A stretch of 53,907 nucleotides of DNA, from IMG/VR virus record IMGVR_UViG_3300032308_001079, positions 1 through 53,907 of that record; one strand, given 5' to 3'. Below the pieces are notes generated by a model. That model was not told the origin of the DNA and did no database searches. It saw only the letters and a program-made list of their open reading frames with translations. Made by a program: the position numbers and the translations under genes. This DNA comes from a virus. This document shows, in pieces, positions 1 to 8,796 of the stretch; within the stretch, counting starts at the first letter, position 1; the number at the start of each line of letters is the position of its first letter.

Positions 1-687
1 ACTGTTGAACTTCCTGGCGGCTATATAAACGCCGCTGGGGAGGTCATCAGAACTGCAGAGGTTCGTGAACTAACAGGTAAAGATGAAGAGATTATTTCTA
101 AAACCAATAATTTAGGTAAAGCAATTTTAACTATCTTACAGTTAGGAACCGTTAAAATTGGTAATGAACCATCTAGTGATAAATTATTAGATGAACTTTT
201 AGTTGGCGATAGAGACGCTATCTTGCTTGGCATTATTAAAGCCACTTTTGGAACCACAGCAAAACTTCCAATATTCTCAGATGGCGAACAGAAGTTTGTT
301 GAGATCGATCTTAACAATGACATTAAAACTAAATTCCTAACAGATCCTGTAAATGAACGCATGTTTACTGTTAAGGGTAAGACCGTCGAATACACAGTAA
401 AACTGCCCAACGGAGTTGTTCAAAGAGAAATGATTAACAATGCAGATAAGACTCCTGCAGAACTAAGTACTCTTGTTTTAGAAAATACTTTAGTTCGTAT
501 AGGAGAGAGTCCTGTATACAGCAAAGCACAAGTGCAAGCACTTAGCGTTGTTGATCGTAGAACGATTATTGAAGAGATAAACAAACGAGCCCCTGGGCCA
601 CAGTTTGAAGACATAGTTGTTACAGACCCTGACACAGGAAGTGAGGTAACGGTTCCTATTAATTTAGGATCCTTATTTCAATTCTAA
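1..687 (+). CDS. Tail assembly chaperone / T4 baseplate-type chaperone, 5' partial
   Basis: The reading frame is open from base 1, so the start lies before the window; 228 residues are visible. The order of motifs (VELPGGYI near the start, a VRELTGKDEE segment, then LLVGDRDAILLGIIKATFG around residues 64-82) matches the T4-type baseplate/tail assembly chaperone family, in which an LPS/LPGG segment is followed by a GDRxxILxxLR segment. Such proteins coat or chaperone the tape measure during tail assembly. It sits directly before the tape measure gene, the usual place for these chaperones. The frame ends at TAA 685-687, but the next frame continues without a start codon (see 668-844), so this is probably the short form of a two-product gene. 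Confidence 0.7.
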   Translation, partial: TVELPGGYINAAGEVIRTAEVRELTGKDEEIISKTNNLGKAILTILQLGTVKIGNEPSSDKLLDELLVGDRDAILLGIIKATFGTTAKLPIFSDGEQKFVEIDLNNDIKTKFLTDPVNERMFTVKGKTVEYTVKLPNGVVQREMINNADKTPAELSTLVLENTLVRIGESPVYSKAQVQALSVVDRRTIIEEINKRAPGPQFEDIVVTDPDTGSEVTVPINLGSLFQF

Positions 688-844
688 TGTAATTAGTTAT
701 CTCAGACTATTTTCCGAATGGTCTGCGTTATCTGAATACTACGATGGCTGGTCTTTATCTGAGATAAAAGGTTTATCTCAAAGAGAGAGAAGCAACTGGT
801 TAGAGGTTGCAAGAGTGCGATATGAAAGGATGAGTAATGGCTAA
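668..844 (+). CDS. Frameshift extension of the tail assembly chaperone (+1)
   Basis: Frame 2 is open from 668 (after TAG 665-667) to TAA 842-844 and encodes about 58 residues, including YYDGWSLSEIKGLSQRERSN followed by WLEVARVRYERM. An aromatic W-S-x-x-E/D-I segment followed by an RERxxW segment is typical of the C-terminal half of tail assembly chaperones. There is no ATG, GTG or TTG before the last few codons, so it is best read as the extension of the upstream gene by a +1 shift between 668 and 687, for example at TTA-TTT-C. The frame overlaps the tape measure start by 8 bases, consistent with coupling. An ATT start at 692 is the alternative, with no good ribosome-binding site. Confidence 0.6.
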   Translation, partial: DPYFNSNVISYLRLFSEWSALSEYYDGWSLSEIKGLSQRERSNWLEVARVRYERMSNG

Positions 845-2888
845 AGATCCCATATCGCAAATTTCCAATGTAAACGCTGGTCTAGATCAGACTCTAAAAA
901 AACTTAATGCCTTTGAATCTATTCTTAAAAGGATAGGTGGAGTTGCAACAAAGTCTCTAGACTCAGTAAGTCGAATCCTTATGCCAAGTGTTGGCATGGG
1001 TCCTGGATTAAGTTTAGGAAGTAGTAACGCTCAATTTAGTAATGGTGCAGGTGGTACACCTGCAGGTAGTAGCACCAATGCAATGCCTTGGATCTATTCA
1101 AAGACAGGTGCTGCTGGTGTTGCTGGAGTTCAACTTGGATTAGGTCTTGCAGGAGCAGCCTACAGTGCGATGCCAGATCTTGGTATGACTGTATCTCGTG
1201 CAACTGGCTTCTATCAGAGTTCACTACGTACTGGTGGAATGATGAACCGTGCAGGAGTTGCTGCGGCCACCTTTAGTGCATTAGGTGGTGGCATAACTGG
1301 GGTTGGAGATGATGTAGCAGCAGCGTCAATGCTCTCTCAAGGTTATAACTTTATGCCAGGAACATCTTCATTCAATAGAATGATGCGTGAAGTGGGCGGT
1401 GTTGGTCGTTACTTTGGAATGCAGAATGCTACTGCTGCTCAGGCTATTGGTGGATTACGCACTGGAGCAATGGGAGCACAACTTTATCAGTTTGGTATAA
1501 ATACAACTGATCCAAGTACGGGACAACCTCTTTCTACAGAAGCAATTGCTCAACAACTCTACGGTCGTATGACTATGGGTGGGAGAGTAAATCCAACCGC
1601 TGAACAGATGTCAACAAACTTACGAGCAGGTTTTGGTTCAGTAGATATGCAGATGTTCTCACCAGAACAACGAGCCATATTAGAACCAATGCTTATAAAC
1701 ATGGCTGCTGGTAAACCTCTAGGTGACTTAGCAACTCTACCATTTAATGCTGATAATCCACAAAATGCAGCGATGAAACTTGCTACATCAATGACTTCCT
1801 TAATGGAACGTGGTACTGAGCCAATGATTTCTGGTTTTGAGTCAGCAGCAAATGCAGCGGCTGCATTAAATGCACAATTAGAAAAATTGCCAGATGGATT
1901 TTTTAAAACAAAAGGATTTGTTCAAGGACTTTCAAATACAAATGCTGGATCCGCAATTAGCGGAGTTGTTTCAGGAATCGCTGGAGCAGCGGGTACTTTG
2001 TTAGTCGCAAAAGGTGTTAGAAATATGTTGGGAGGAGCAGCCGCTAAGGCTGGTGCCTCAGCAATTGCTGGGGGCGGCGCAGCAGCGGCTGGAAAGGCTG
2101 GACTATCAATGGCTGCAAAACGCATACCTGTTCTTGGTGGGGCTATATCAGGTGCGACTGGTCAAGGATTTTTAAGCACCGTTGGTATTGGTGCTGCTGC
2201 AGGTGGAGTTGGTGGAGCCTTCTTTGGTGGAGTTGGCGCAGTTCCTGGAGCAATTGCTGGCGGTCTTTTATCTGGTCTTGGTTATCTTGGTGGACAAGCA
2301 TTAAGAAATATGTTTGGAACACCTGCTAATGCGGCACAGACTTCACAAACAGGCACAGCAATGACTGCTGGCATGGATCCAGAATTATTACAAACTTTAC
2401 AAAATGCTGGTTTTAGTGGAGCATCTTTAAACACGGCATATGGGGTTGTGAAGGCTGAGTCTGGTGGAAGACCTGGAGCAAAAAATATGCAGGGCCTTGA
2501 TAAGTCTTATGGCTTGTTCCAAATTAATATGGAAAATAATGATCCACGTAATCCTAATATGGGAGTTAAGCGTAACGAAGCCTATTTAAAAAAGTATAAA
2601 TCAATTGGTTACACAGGTCCAGAAAGTCTGCTTGATCCATTTATAAACGCTAGAGTTGCATATGACATTTCTAAAGGTGGAACAAACTTTAATCCGTGGA
2701 CTACGTATACCAGCGGTAAATATCTACAACATACCTCTGGCACCGCTTCGGCTAGCATGGGAAACAAAACAGTAAATATAACTGTTAATTTAGCCAATGC
2801 GTCGGCAGCAGAAGCCAATAAGTTGGCTAAACAAGTAAAAGACATTTTGTTAAAAGATAAAGACCTTCAAGAAGTGGGAGGTAAATAA
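837..2888 (+). CDS. Tail tape measure protein with C-terminal lytic transglycosylase domain
   Basis: 683 residues. The centre is Gly/Ala-rich and hydrophobic (roughly residues 365-500), as in tape measures that cross the host membrane. The C-terminal part (about 515-640) is an SLT/lysozyme-like domain: AYGVVKAESGGRPGA carries the probable catalytic Glu, followed by SYGLFQINM and an NARVAYDISKGG helix. It would set tail length and open peptidoglycan during DNA entry. At about 1.5 angstrom per residue the tail would be near 100 nm. The start ATG 837 overlaps the end of the frameshift ORF. The transglycosylase domain resembles that of the protein at 42646-43245 on the other strand. Confidence 0.85.
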   Translation: MAKDPISQISNVNAGLDQTLKKLNAFESILKRIGGVATKSLDSVSRILMPSVGMGPGLSLGSSNAQFSNGAGGTPAGSSTNAMPWIYSKTGAAGVAGVQLGLGLAGAAYSAMPDLGMTVSRATGFYQSSLRTGGMMNRAGVAAATFSALGGGITGVGDDVAAASMLSQGYNFMPGTSSFNRMMREVGGVGRYFGMQNATAAQAIGGLRTGAMGAQLYQFGINTTDPSTGQPLSTEAIAQQLYGRMTMGGRVNPTAEQMSTNLRAGFGSVDMQMFSPEQRAILEPMLINMAAGKPLGDLATLPFNADNPQNAAMKLATSMTSLMERGTEPMISGFESAANAAAALNAQLEKLPDGFFKTKGFVQGLSNTNAGSAISGVVSGIAGAAGTLLVAKGVRNMLGGAAAKAGASAIAGGGAAAAGKAGLSMAAKRIPVLGGAISGATGQGFLSTVGIGAAAGGVGGAFFGGVGAVPGAIAGGLLSGLGYLGGQALRNMFGTPANAAQTSQTGTAMTAGMDPELLQTLQNAGFSGASLNTAYGVVKAESGGRPGAKNMQGLDKSYGLFQINMENNDPRNPNMGVKRNEAYLKKYKSIGYTGPESLLDPFINARVAYDISKGGTNFNPWTTYTSGKYLQHTSGTASASMGNKTVNITVNLANASAAEANKLAKQVKDILLKDKDLQEVGGK

Positions 2889-4168
2889 TGCCTGGAGAAA
2901 ACAGTAATCCAAATCAATATGTTAAAACTATTGATCAAATCATTGCGGAACGAAATAGTGCTAGAGCAAAAGGCGTGGCTGATGCAAATGCTGCTAGAGA
3001 CAAAGCCCGTAAATCAAATCAATTATCAAATTTAGTAACACAGATAAATGAATATAGAAGGTTAATTATTCTTGCTGAGAGAGACTTAAGCATTACATCT
3101 ACCAACATACAAGCAGCACGAGCCGCTGGTAATACTGCTGGAGTTGATGCAGGACTTGTAATCTATAATACTCAAAAAGTAAAACTAGATAAACTAAAAG
3201 ACGATGAAGCAAGAGTAAATACAGAACGTAGAAATATTGTAGCGGGATTAGTTGCTGCAAATAAAGCAGTAATTAATGCGTCTATTAAAGACTCTGGGAT
3301 TACAAAACCAGATACAAATAAAAAACAAAAAAAGATTAAACCTGCCACAGAAGATACGCCAGAGCCTCCAGCGCCTCAACCTTTTACTGGATACGTGTAT
3401 AACATACCTATGATTCAATCTGCATACTTTAGACAAGATTCTCCTCAAGGAGGAAGCACTGAACGGGGTGTTACTGGGGCTGGAAACTACACAGATGCTA
3501 GAAATATGTTTGGTGAGTCTATTGCAAAAGGCACTATACAAATGCCACTTAATCTTACAAACAGTGCTGCTTGGAAATTTAAGACTGGAATATATAAAGA
3601 AGATTCAACAATGTATGGTTTTAAATTTTTGTATAACCCAACTGAAGTAAACATGGGTTGGGGAATGTTAGAGGGTGTAGACCCAAACGTAATACGAAGC
3701 GGTGCTGCTGGAGGGCTTGCTCCTATAAGTGGTGTGGGATTGTCTACTATTGATTTTACTTTATTACTAAATAGAATTGGAGACATGGATTTCTTAGATG
3801 AAAATGGATTAGCAACAGGAGAAAATAATCCTTATTCAGGAGTTAATACTCTTAGTAGAGTTGAAGATTTAAAAACTATTTATAAAAAAGGAACTATGTA
3901 CGATCTTGAATACTTGTTTAGAGTTATAAATGGACCAAATGCTATACATCAAACCATTCTAAATGGTAAGAGTGCTGATTGGGGATTTTTAATCGGATCT
4001 CAAATAGAGTTATTCTTAGGAGATGGATTAAGATATTTAGTTAGATTAAATGGAATAAACGTTAGTCATACTATTTTTAATGATCGAATGGTTCCTGTTC
4101 TTTCTCAAGTATCCTTATCTTGTGGAAGATACAATGACGTGGGATTGAAACCAGAGGATAACCGATGA
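2888..4168 (+). CDS. Baseplate / tube-initiator-like protein
   Basis: 426 residues starting at ATG 2888, which overlaps the tape measure stop by one base. Residues 1-150 are charged, Ala-rich and probably coiled coil. The C-terminal 260 residues contain YGFKFLYNPTEVNMGWGM, like the F-x-F-N-P-T-E segment of contractile-injection tube and tube-initiator proteins, and a long beta-rich region. The neighbours (tape measure before, LysM/gp53-like and hub genes after) place it at the tube-baseplate junction. The N-terminal coil is an unusual addition. The family assignment is by motif and position only. Confidence 0.5.
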   Translation: MPGENSNPNQYVKTIDQIIAERNSARAKGVADANAARDKARKSNQLSNLVTQINEYRRLIILAERDLSITSTNIQAARAAGNTAGVDAGLVIYNTQKVKLDKLKDDEARVNTERRNIVAGLVAANKAVINASIKDSGITKPDTNKKQKKIKPATEDTPEPPAPQPFTGYVYNIPMIQSAYFRQDSPQGGSTERGVTGAGNYTDARNMFGESIAKGTIQMPLNLTNSAAWKFKTGIYKEDSTMYGFKFLYNPTEVNMGWGMLEGVDPNVIRSGAAGGLAPISGVGLSTIDFTLLLNRIGDMDFLDENGLATGENNPYSGVNTLSRVEDLKTIYKKGTMYDLEYLFRVINGPNAIHQTILNGKSADWGFLIGSQIELFLGDGLRYLVRLNGINVSHTIFNDRMVPVLSQVSLSCGRYNDVGLKPEDNR

Positions 4169-4440
4169 TTTTTTTAGATAGCAGATATGTTGATGGCACT
4201 CTATTTAAGGCTTGGCATGCAGGTAAACAGGAATACCATCTAACAGTTTTTAGAAATTACCCAACTTCTTATGTAGGATACTTTATATACGAGTGGGTTG
4301 AAACCGACCGTTTAGATTTACTTGCTACAAAATTTTTAGGAAGTCCTTCTTTGTGGTGGAGAATTTTAGACATTAATCCAGAGATTATAAACCCTCAAGA
4401 ACTTACTCCAGGAACTCAATTAAGGATTCCAAATGCGTAG
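4165..4440 (+). CDS. LysM/gp53-like baseplate protein
   Basis: 91 residues with ATGA overlap to the previous gene. The C-terminal half (DRLDLLATKFLGSPSLWWRI, then LDINPEIINPQELTPGTQLRIP) is a LysM-like fold: short D-L-A-xx-L-G helix, W-W-R-I, and a P-G-x-x-L-R-I-P end. This is typical of tail protein X and T4 gp53-type wedge proteins that join tail tube and baseplate. It lies between the tube-initiator-like and hub genes. Confidence 0.7.
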   Translation: MIFLDSRYVDGTLFKAWHAGKQEYHLTVFRNYPTSYVGYFIYEWVETDRLDLLATKFLGSPSLWWRILDINPEIINPQELTPGTQLRIPNA

Positions 4441-5692
4441 TCCAGGAACTCAACATAGACTTAGTAGTTATTACGAAGTTTCTTATCCTGATTTTCCATC
4501 CCTTAAGGCTCAACCTAATCAGGTCATTCTTCATCAAGAGATGGGTAAGCACGATATTCTTGAATTAACATATACGTTACTAACTCCTTTTATTCTTAAA
4601 GCAATAAAGACTGGAACTCCAATTCAGTTTACTTGGAAGAACGATAAGGTCTCTGGAAGTTTCGTGGGCTATGCCACTACCGTGTCCTTACCAATTAAGT
4701 ATCAAGATTATCAAGAAACAAAAATTCAATGTGTAGGAGCATCCTATCCTCTAAAAGAAACTGATCTTAAAATTTGGACTAACAAAACGGCTCCTCAAAT
4801 AGCAATTGAGATTGCTAAAAAAGCAAAACTAAAACCAAACGTTACTCCACATAAAACTATCTTTACACAACAATCTCTATCTGGAAAATCTTATTGGGAA
4901 AAATTAAATGAACTTGCAGAAACAATTGGTTATGGAATTCAAGTCTCGGGCACAGAACTACATTTTCATCCAATTGATAAAATGATTAATCAATTTATGA
5001 CAACAATACCTGTCTTGTATTCCGACAATTCTTTTGTGTCTCCAGTTAATAAATTTGCAGCAGCCACTCTAGATGAGTTTGAAGCCCGTGTAGGAGACTA
5101 TCCTGAACTTTCTGGAGAGTACAGTAGAAGTGAGAATACGGTGCGTGGTGTAGATCCTGTAACTGGTAAGGTGTACTCTTCTATAACTTCACCAAATAAA
5201 TTAGGAAAGTCAATACGAGCAAGCACCAAGGATCCGCTGTTTTCTAAAAATAAAACAAGTATCGTGGTAAATAGCAATGCTATGGCTAGGTCTTTGTCAG
5301 AAGCAGCCTCTCAATTAGGAAGATTATCTATACCAGGAAAGGGCAAAGCCCAGGGAGATCCAAGAATTGCTCCTTGGAGAACTGTTGAAATTAGTGGAAC
5401 ACAAGGTGGTGGGGATGGTTTTTGGGTCATAAAGAAAGCAACACATTATCTTTTTATTTCTGGAAGTTATGAGGTAGATTTTGAGTGCAGAACAGATGGC
5501 GTGGGTAGTAACAAGCCCAGTGCTTTTAGGCCTTCATCTGCTGGTTCTGTTCCTTATAGGAATATACAAAATGATATTATAGGAAACTTAAAAAATAAAC
5601 CAACTAAAACTAGGTTAAACTCTAGTACGGTTTTAGTTTCACAGGGGTCTTCAGGATACAGAACAACCCCTAGAAAATGGAGAGGTGACTAA
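4433..5692 (+). CDS. Baseplate hub protein (gp27/gpD-like)
   Basis: 419 residues, overlapping the previous gene by 8 bases. The N-terminal region up to about residue 190 follows the pattern of late-control protein D/gp27 hubs: SYYEVSYPDFPSLKAQ start, a GTPIQFTW segment, GFVGYA-like strand, KETDLKIWTNKTAPQIAIEI and SYWEKLNELAETIGYGIQV. The protein would form the trimeric ring that holds the spike. It is followed by gp25 and baseplate J genes, the normal order. The last 60 residues are Ser/Arg-rich and probably flexible. Confidence 0.7.
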   Translation: MRSPGTQHRLSSYYEVSYPDFPSLKAQPNQVILHQEMGKHDILELTYTLLTPFILKAIKTGTPIQFTWKNDKVSGSFVGYATTVSLPIKYQDYQETKIQCVGASYPLKETDLKIWTNKTAPQIAIEIAKKAKLKPNVTPHKTIFTQQSLSGKSYWEKLNELAETIGYGIQVSGTELHFHPIDKMINQFMTTIPVLYSDNSFVSPVNKFAAATLDEFEARVGDYPELSGEYSRSENTVRGVDPVTGKVYSSITSPNKLGKSIRASTKDPLFSKNKTSIVVNSNAMARSLSEAASQLGRLSIPGKGKAQGDPRIAPWRTVEISGTQGGGDGFWVIKKATHYLFISGSYEVDFECRTDGVGSNKPSAFRPSSAGSVPYRNIQNDIIGNLKNKPTKTRLNSSTVLVSQGSSGYRTTPRKWRGD

Positions 5693-6093
5693 TGGCTCAA
5701 AAAGCAATTGCGCTTCCGTTTTCCATAGATTCTTATGGAAGGGTTGCTTCAACTCAATCTCAATCTAAAATTTGGTCCGATAGGGTCAAGTCTGTTTTAG
5801 GAACAACTTTACGAGAAAGAGTGATGCGACCAAGTTTTGGAACAACAATTCCTTACTCTTTATTTAATTCAGAAACTGTAGCAACTAGTGAGATTGAGGC
5901 AGCGGTTGAACAAGCCTTTGCTGAACAACTAGATCTATTAACTCTTCAACAAACAAGTGTAACAAGCGATACCTACACAGGTACTTTAACTGTTGAGGTT
6001 ATTTATGGTTTACCAAACGATGAGGTTGTTAGCACTCTTATTGGGTTGGTATTTTCTCAAGGTGCTAATCCAATCTATGAGGAGTTGCTATGA
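5692..6093 (+). CDS. Baseplate wedge protein, gp25/gpW family
   Basis: 133 residues, starting one base inside the preceding stop. The family motif is visible as LRERVMRPSFGTTIPYSLFN (residues 40-59), with the RPxFG core found in T4 gp25 and P2 gpW, and an N-terminal AIALPFSID strand. The protein belongs to the wedge that triggers sheath contraction. The length fits the family (about 110-140). The gene overlaps the baseplate J gene by 4 bases. Confidence 0.85.
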   Translation: MAQKAIALPFSIDSYGRVASTQSQSKIWSDRVKSVLGTTLRERVMRPSFGTTIPYSLFNSETVATSEIEAAVEQAFAEQLDLLTLQQTSVTSDTYTGTLTVEVIYGLPNDEVVSTLIGLVFSQGANPIYEELL

Positions 6094-7646
6094 CCGTTGC
6101 GCCACCATCAAATATACCTATCTCAGTCGACTATACAGGAAGAGATTACTACTCTCTTCGAGATGAGTTAATTGCAAGAATACAAGACCGTATTCCTGAG
6201 TGGAATGCCTCCGATCCAGCAGACTTTGGCGTTGCTTTAGTTGAAGCCTTTGCATACATGGGCGACTTAGTATCGTATTACATTGATCGAGTTGCTAATG
6301 AATCCTTTATTAGAACTGCAACTCAACGAGAGAGTTTATTAAATATTGCTTTAACCTATGGATATACCCCTGCAGGTTATAGAAATGCCACGGTAGGAAT
6401 TACTTTTACTAATTCATCTGAAGATGAGGTAACCATACCTACTGGAACTGTTGTAAGTGGTCAAGTAATTATTGATGACACCGTTGAAACTGTTTACTTT
6501 ACAACTGTTGCTGATGCTGTAATTGACGCACTTGTTGGAGAAACTCCTGGAGAATATACCGTGAGTGCCTCTGAAGGAAGGTCAGTTACTTTAATTGCAG
6601 ATGAGACTACTACATATGGAGAGTTAATTGGAACATCTACTGGAACTCCAGCAATGAGATTTGTTCTTGGAGAGTCTCCTGTAGTTGATGGTTCTGTAGA
6701 GGTTTATGTTCAAGATGGGGATTTGTTTTCTAAGTGGACACAGGTTGAACACATAATTGATTATTCAACAAATGATTTAGTTTATTCATTATTTATTGAT
6801 GATAACAATCTTGTTTATATAAATTTTGGAGACGGTGTTTCGGGTGTAATACCAACAAACTATTCTGAAATTAGAGCGCTGTATACTGTTGGAGGTGGTT
6901 CTATAGGAAATATTGAATCAGCAGTTATAGATACTATTGAATTTATTCCTAACTTATCAGAGGGAGAAACAACTGCAGTACAAGGTGCGGTAACGGTAAC
7001 AAATGAAACCGCCGCTTTAGGTGGTTCTGATCCTGAGACCAATGATCAAATCCGTGCTTCAGCACCAGCAGCCTTACGTTCTGGTAATAGAGCGGTTACA
7101 TTAAAAGACTTTTCAGATCTTGCACTGTCTGTTAGTGGCGTTGGAAAAGCCAATGCGACCGCTGCTGTTTGGACATCCGTCACGCTGTACATAGCACCAA
7201 GTAGATCAGCAACCGATACAGATCTTGCTCCAGGGTTAGATGATGCAGGTGATCCAACCGCAGAGTTTGAACGCATACAAGCAGGTGTTGAAGAGTTTTT
7301 AACCGATAAAGTATTAATTGGAACAACGGTTACCGTTCAACCTCCTACTTATACCGATTTAATTTGTACTCTTGCTTATACAAAGACAGACCAATATACA
7401 ACTGCCGAGGTAGAAGAGGCTATTAAAATTGCTATCTTAACTGGCTTTGGTTATGTAAATGCAACCTTTGCAGAAACTATTTATCCAAGAGATGTTGAGT
7501 TTATGGTGCTACAAGCACCTGGTGTGAAGACTGTAAATGTTACGGCTCTGCACTTAACAGGTGGTTCTGGAGCCAATACTATGGTAGGAACTGCTGGACA
7601 AATTTGGCGTTTTAAAGAAACAAATCTAAATATTGGAGTCATCTAA
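6090..7646 (+). CDS. Baseplate J-like wedge protein
   Basis: 518 residues. The start IPISVDYTGRDYYSLRDELI followed by DFGVALVEAFAYMGDLVSYYIDRVANESFIRTAT is the conserved N terminus of gpJ/gp6-like baseplate wedge proteins, and the middle segment LGGSDPETNDQIRASAPAAL (from about residue 310) is the second hallmark. It assembles with gp25 into the wedge. The stop TAA 7644-7646 is followed at once by the spike gene, whose apparent start ATC overlaps the last A of the stop. Confidence 0.85.
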   Translation: MTVAPPSNIPISVDYTGRDYYSLRDELIARIQDRIPEWNASDPADFGVALVEAFAYMGDLVSYYIDRVANESFIRTATQRESLLNIALTYGYTPAGYRNATVGITFTNSSEDEVTIPTGTVVSGQVIIDDTVETVYFTTVADAVIDALVGETPGEYTVSASEGRSVTLIADETTTYGELIGTSTGTPAMRFVLGESPVVDGSVEVYVQDGDLFSKWTQVEHIIDYSTNDLVYSLFIDDNNLVYINFGDGVSGVIPTNYSEIRALYTVGGGSIGNIESAVIDTIEFIPNLSEGETTAVQGAVTVTNETAALGGSDPETNDQIRASAPAALRSGNRAVTLKDFSDLALSVSGVGKANATAAVWTSVTLYIAPSRSATDTDLAPGLDDAGDPTAEFERIQAGVEEFLTDKVLIGTTVTVQPPTYTDLICTLAYTKTDQYTTAEVEEAIKIAILTGFGYVNATFAETIYPRDVEFMVLQAPGVKTVNVTALHLTGGSGANTMVGTAGQIWRFKETNLNIGVI

Positions 7647-8152
7647 TCAGTAACTTATCTGGAATATATAGGGGTATTGTAAAAAACAATACTGATCCCA
7701 AAAAACAAAGTCGTTTAAAAGTATCTATTCCCCAATTAATTGGGGATCAAGTTACTGGATGGATAGACCCTGCTGAACCTGCTGGAATACGAACAGAGCC
7801 TCCTGCAGTTGGTCAGGGAGTTTGGATTTCTTTTGAAGGCGGCAACCTTGAATATCCTATTTGGTTTGGAGCATTTGGTAAAAATAAAGGTAAAAATAAA
7901 AAGATATTTATTAAACCTCTTGCAAATAAAACTTCTTTAACTGGATTATCTGCTCATGTAATAACTGTTAAAAGTTCTGATGGAACCACAGAGGTAGACT
8001 TAACCGCTACCGTTATGGCTCTAGCCAATAAAGTAAAAAGTTTAGAAACAAGAATGACGACAGCCGAAGGAAAGATAACTACCTTAGAAGGAAAGGTCTC
8101 TACCTTGGAGTCACAGATGACAGGAAAAGCCGCTACAGGACATACCCATTAA
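7646..8152 (+). CDS. Baseplate central spike protein (gpV/gp5 OB-fold), apparent ATC start
   Basis: 168 residues if read from ATC 7646. SGIYRGIVKNNTDPKKQSRL then KVSIPQLIG, GWIDPAEPAG, PPAVGQGVWISFEGGNLEYP is the OB-fold of gpV/gp5 spikes. It is followed by a coiled coil (KVKSLETRMTTAEGKITTLE) and a GHTH C terminus; HxH tips that bind iron are known in P2-like spikes. The frame has no ATG, GTG, TTG or CTG before or within the OB-fold: upstream it runs only to TAA 7613-7615. GGAG at 7634-7637 is 8 bases before ATC, and TAATC overlaps the previous stop. A single G-to-C change from TAATG would explain it, or ATC is used. Confidence 0.75.
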   Translation: MSNLSGIYRGIVKNNTDPKKQSRLKVSIPQLIGDQVTGWIDPAEPAGIRTEPPAVGQGVWISFEGGNLEYPIWFGAFGKNKGKNKKIFIKPLANKTSLTGLSAHVITVKSSDGTTEVDLTATVMALANKVKSLETRMTTAEGKITTLEGKVSTLESQMTGKAATGHTH

Positions 8153-8217
8153 TAGTTAAGACAGTAAATAGGGGGCAAACAAGAGAAAATAGACCGTTAG
8201 GTCTGAGAGGAAATTAA

Positions 8218-8796
8218 GTGACTGCAGCATATCCCGCATCGGTAAAGTCCTTTACAACAAAGGTTGATTTTAGCGACACCGTTCTTGCCGAGCACGTAAA
8301 TAGTCTTCAAGAAGAGGTTAACTCTTTACAAACAAATCTTGGAACCCTTATTAAGACAGGCTCAGGTTGGGTAGGAAATGTTGATTTTGTAACTACCTCT
8401 TGGAGCACCTTGAAGGATCGTCTTGCAAATATTGAATACGGTCTTAAAGATGTGTATGACGAGTATGTTTCTGATGTAGGTGGTTCAGTAATTATCTCAT
8501 CTGCTATTGGAGTAAAGAGTCTCGTTGTAAGAGCCAGGGCTAGTCAAACCGCAAACCTAGTTGAATTTCAAACTTCAGCATCTGCAGTTGTAACTAAGGT
8601 TCTTCCAGACGGAACTATACAAACACGGGGCAAAGAGTTAGTACCAGTTATTTACGCAGCAACTCAACCAACGGGTTCAGATTATGCGGCTGGAACCATC
8701 TGGGTAGACTCAACCTCTAGCGCTGCTTTAGAAAATAATGAAGATATCTTATCTTCTGATGCGGGAATTTTAATTTTAATGGGGGCTATTGTATGA
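8218..8796 (+). CDS. Minor tail / fibre protein
   Basis: 192 residues from GTG 8218, with a clear AGGAAATTAA ribosome-binding site. The N terminus (TTKVDFSDTVLAEHVNSLQEEV) is a short heptad-like coil found at the start of many actinophage minor tail proteins. The middle is beta-rich and the C-terminal segment (PTGSDYAAGTIWVDS) resembles fibre shaft sequence. The neighbours (spike before, fibre and gpI-like genes after) support a role at the tail tip. No enzymatic motif is visible. Confidence 0.55.
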   Translation: MTAAYPASVKSFTTKVDFSDTVLAEHVNSLQEEVNSLQTNLGTLIKTGSGWVGNVDFVTTSWSTLKDRLANIEYGLKDVYDEYVSDVGGSVIISSAIGVKSLVVRARASQTANLVEFQTSASAVVTKVLPDGTIQTRGKELVPVIYAATQPTGSDYAAGTIWVDSTSSAALENNEDILSSDAGILILMGAIV

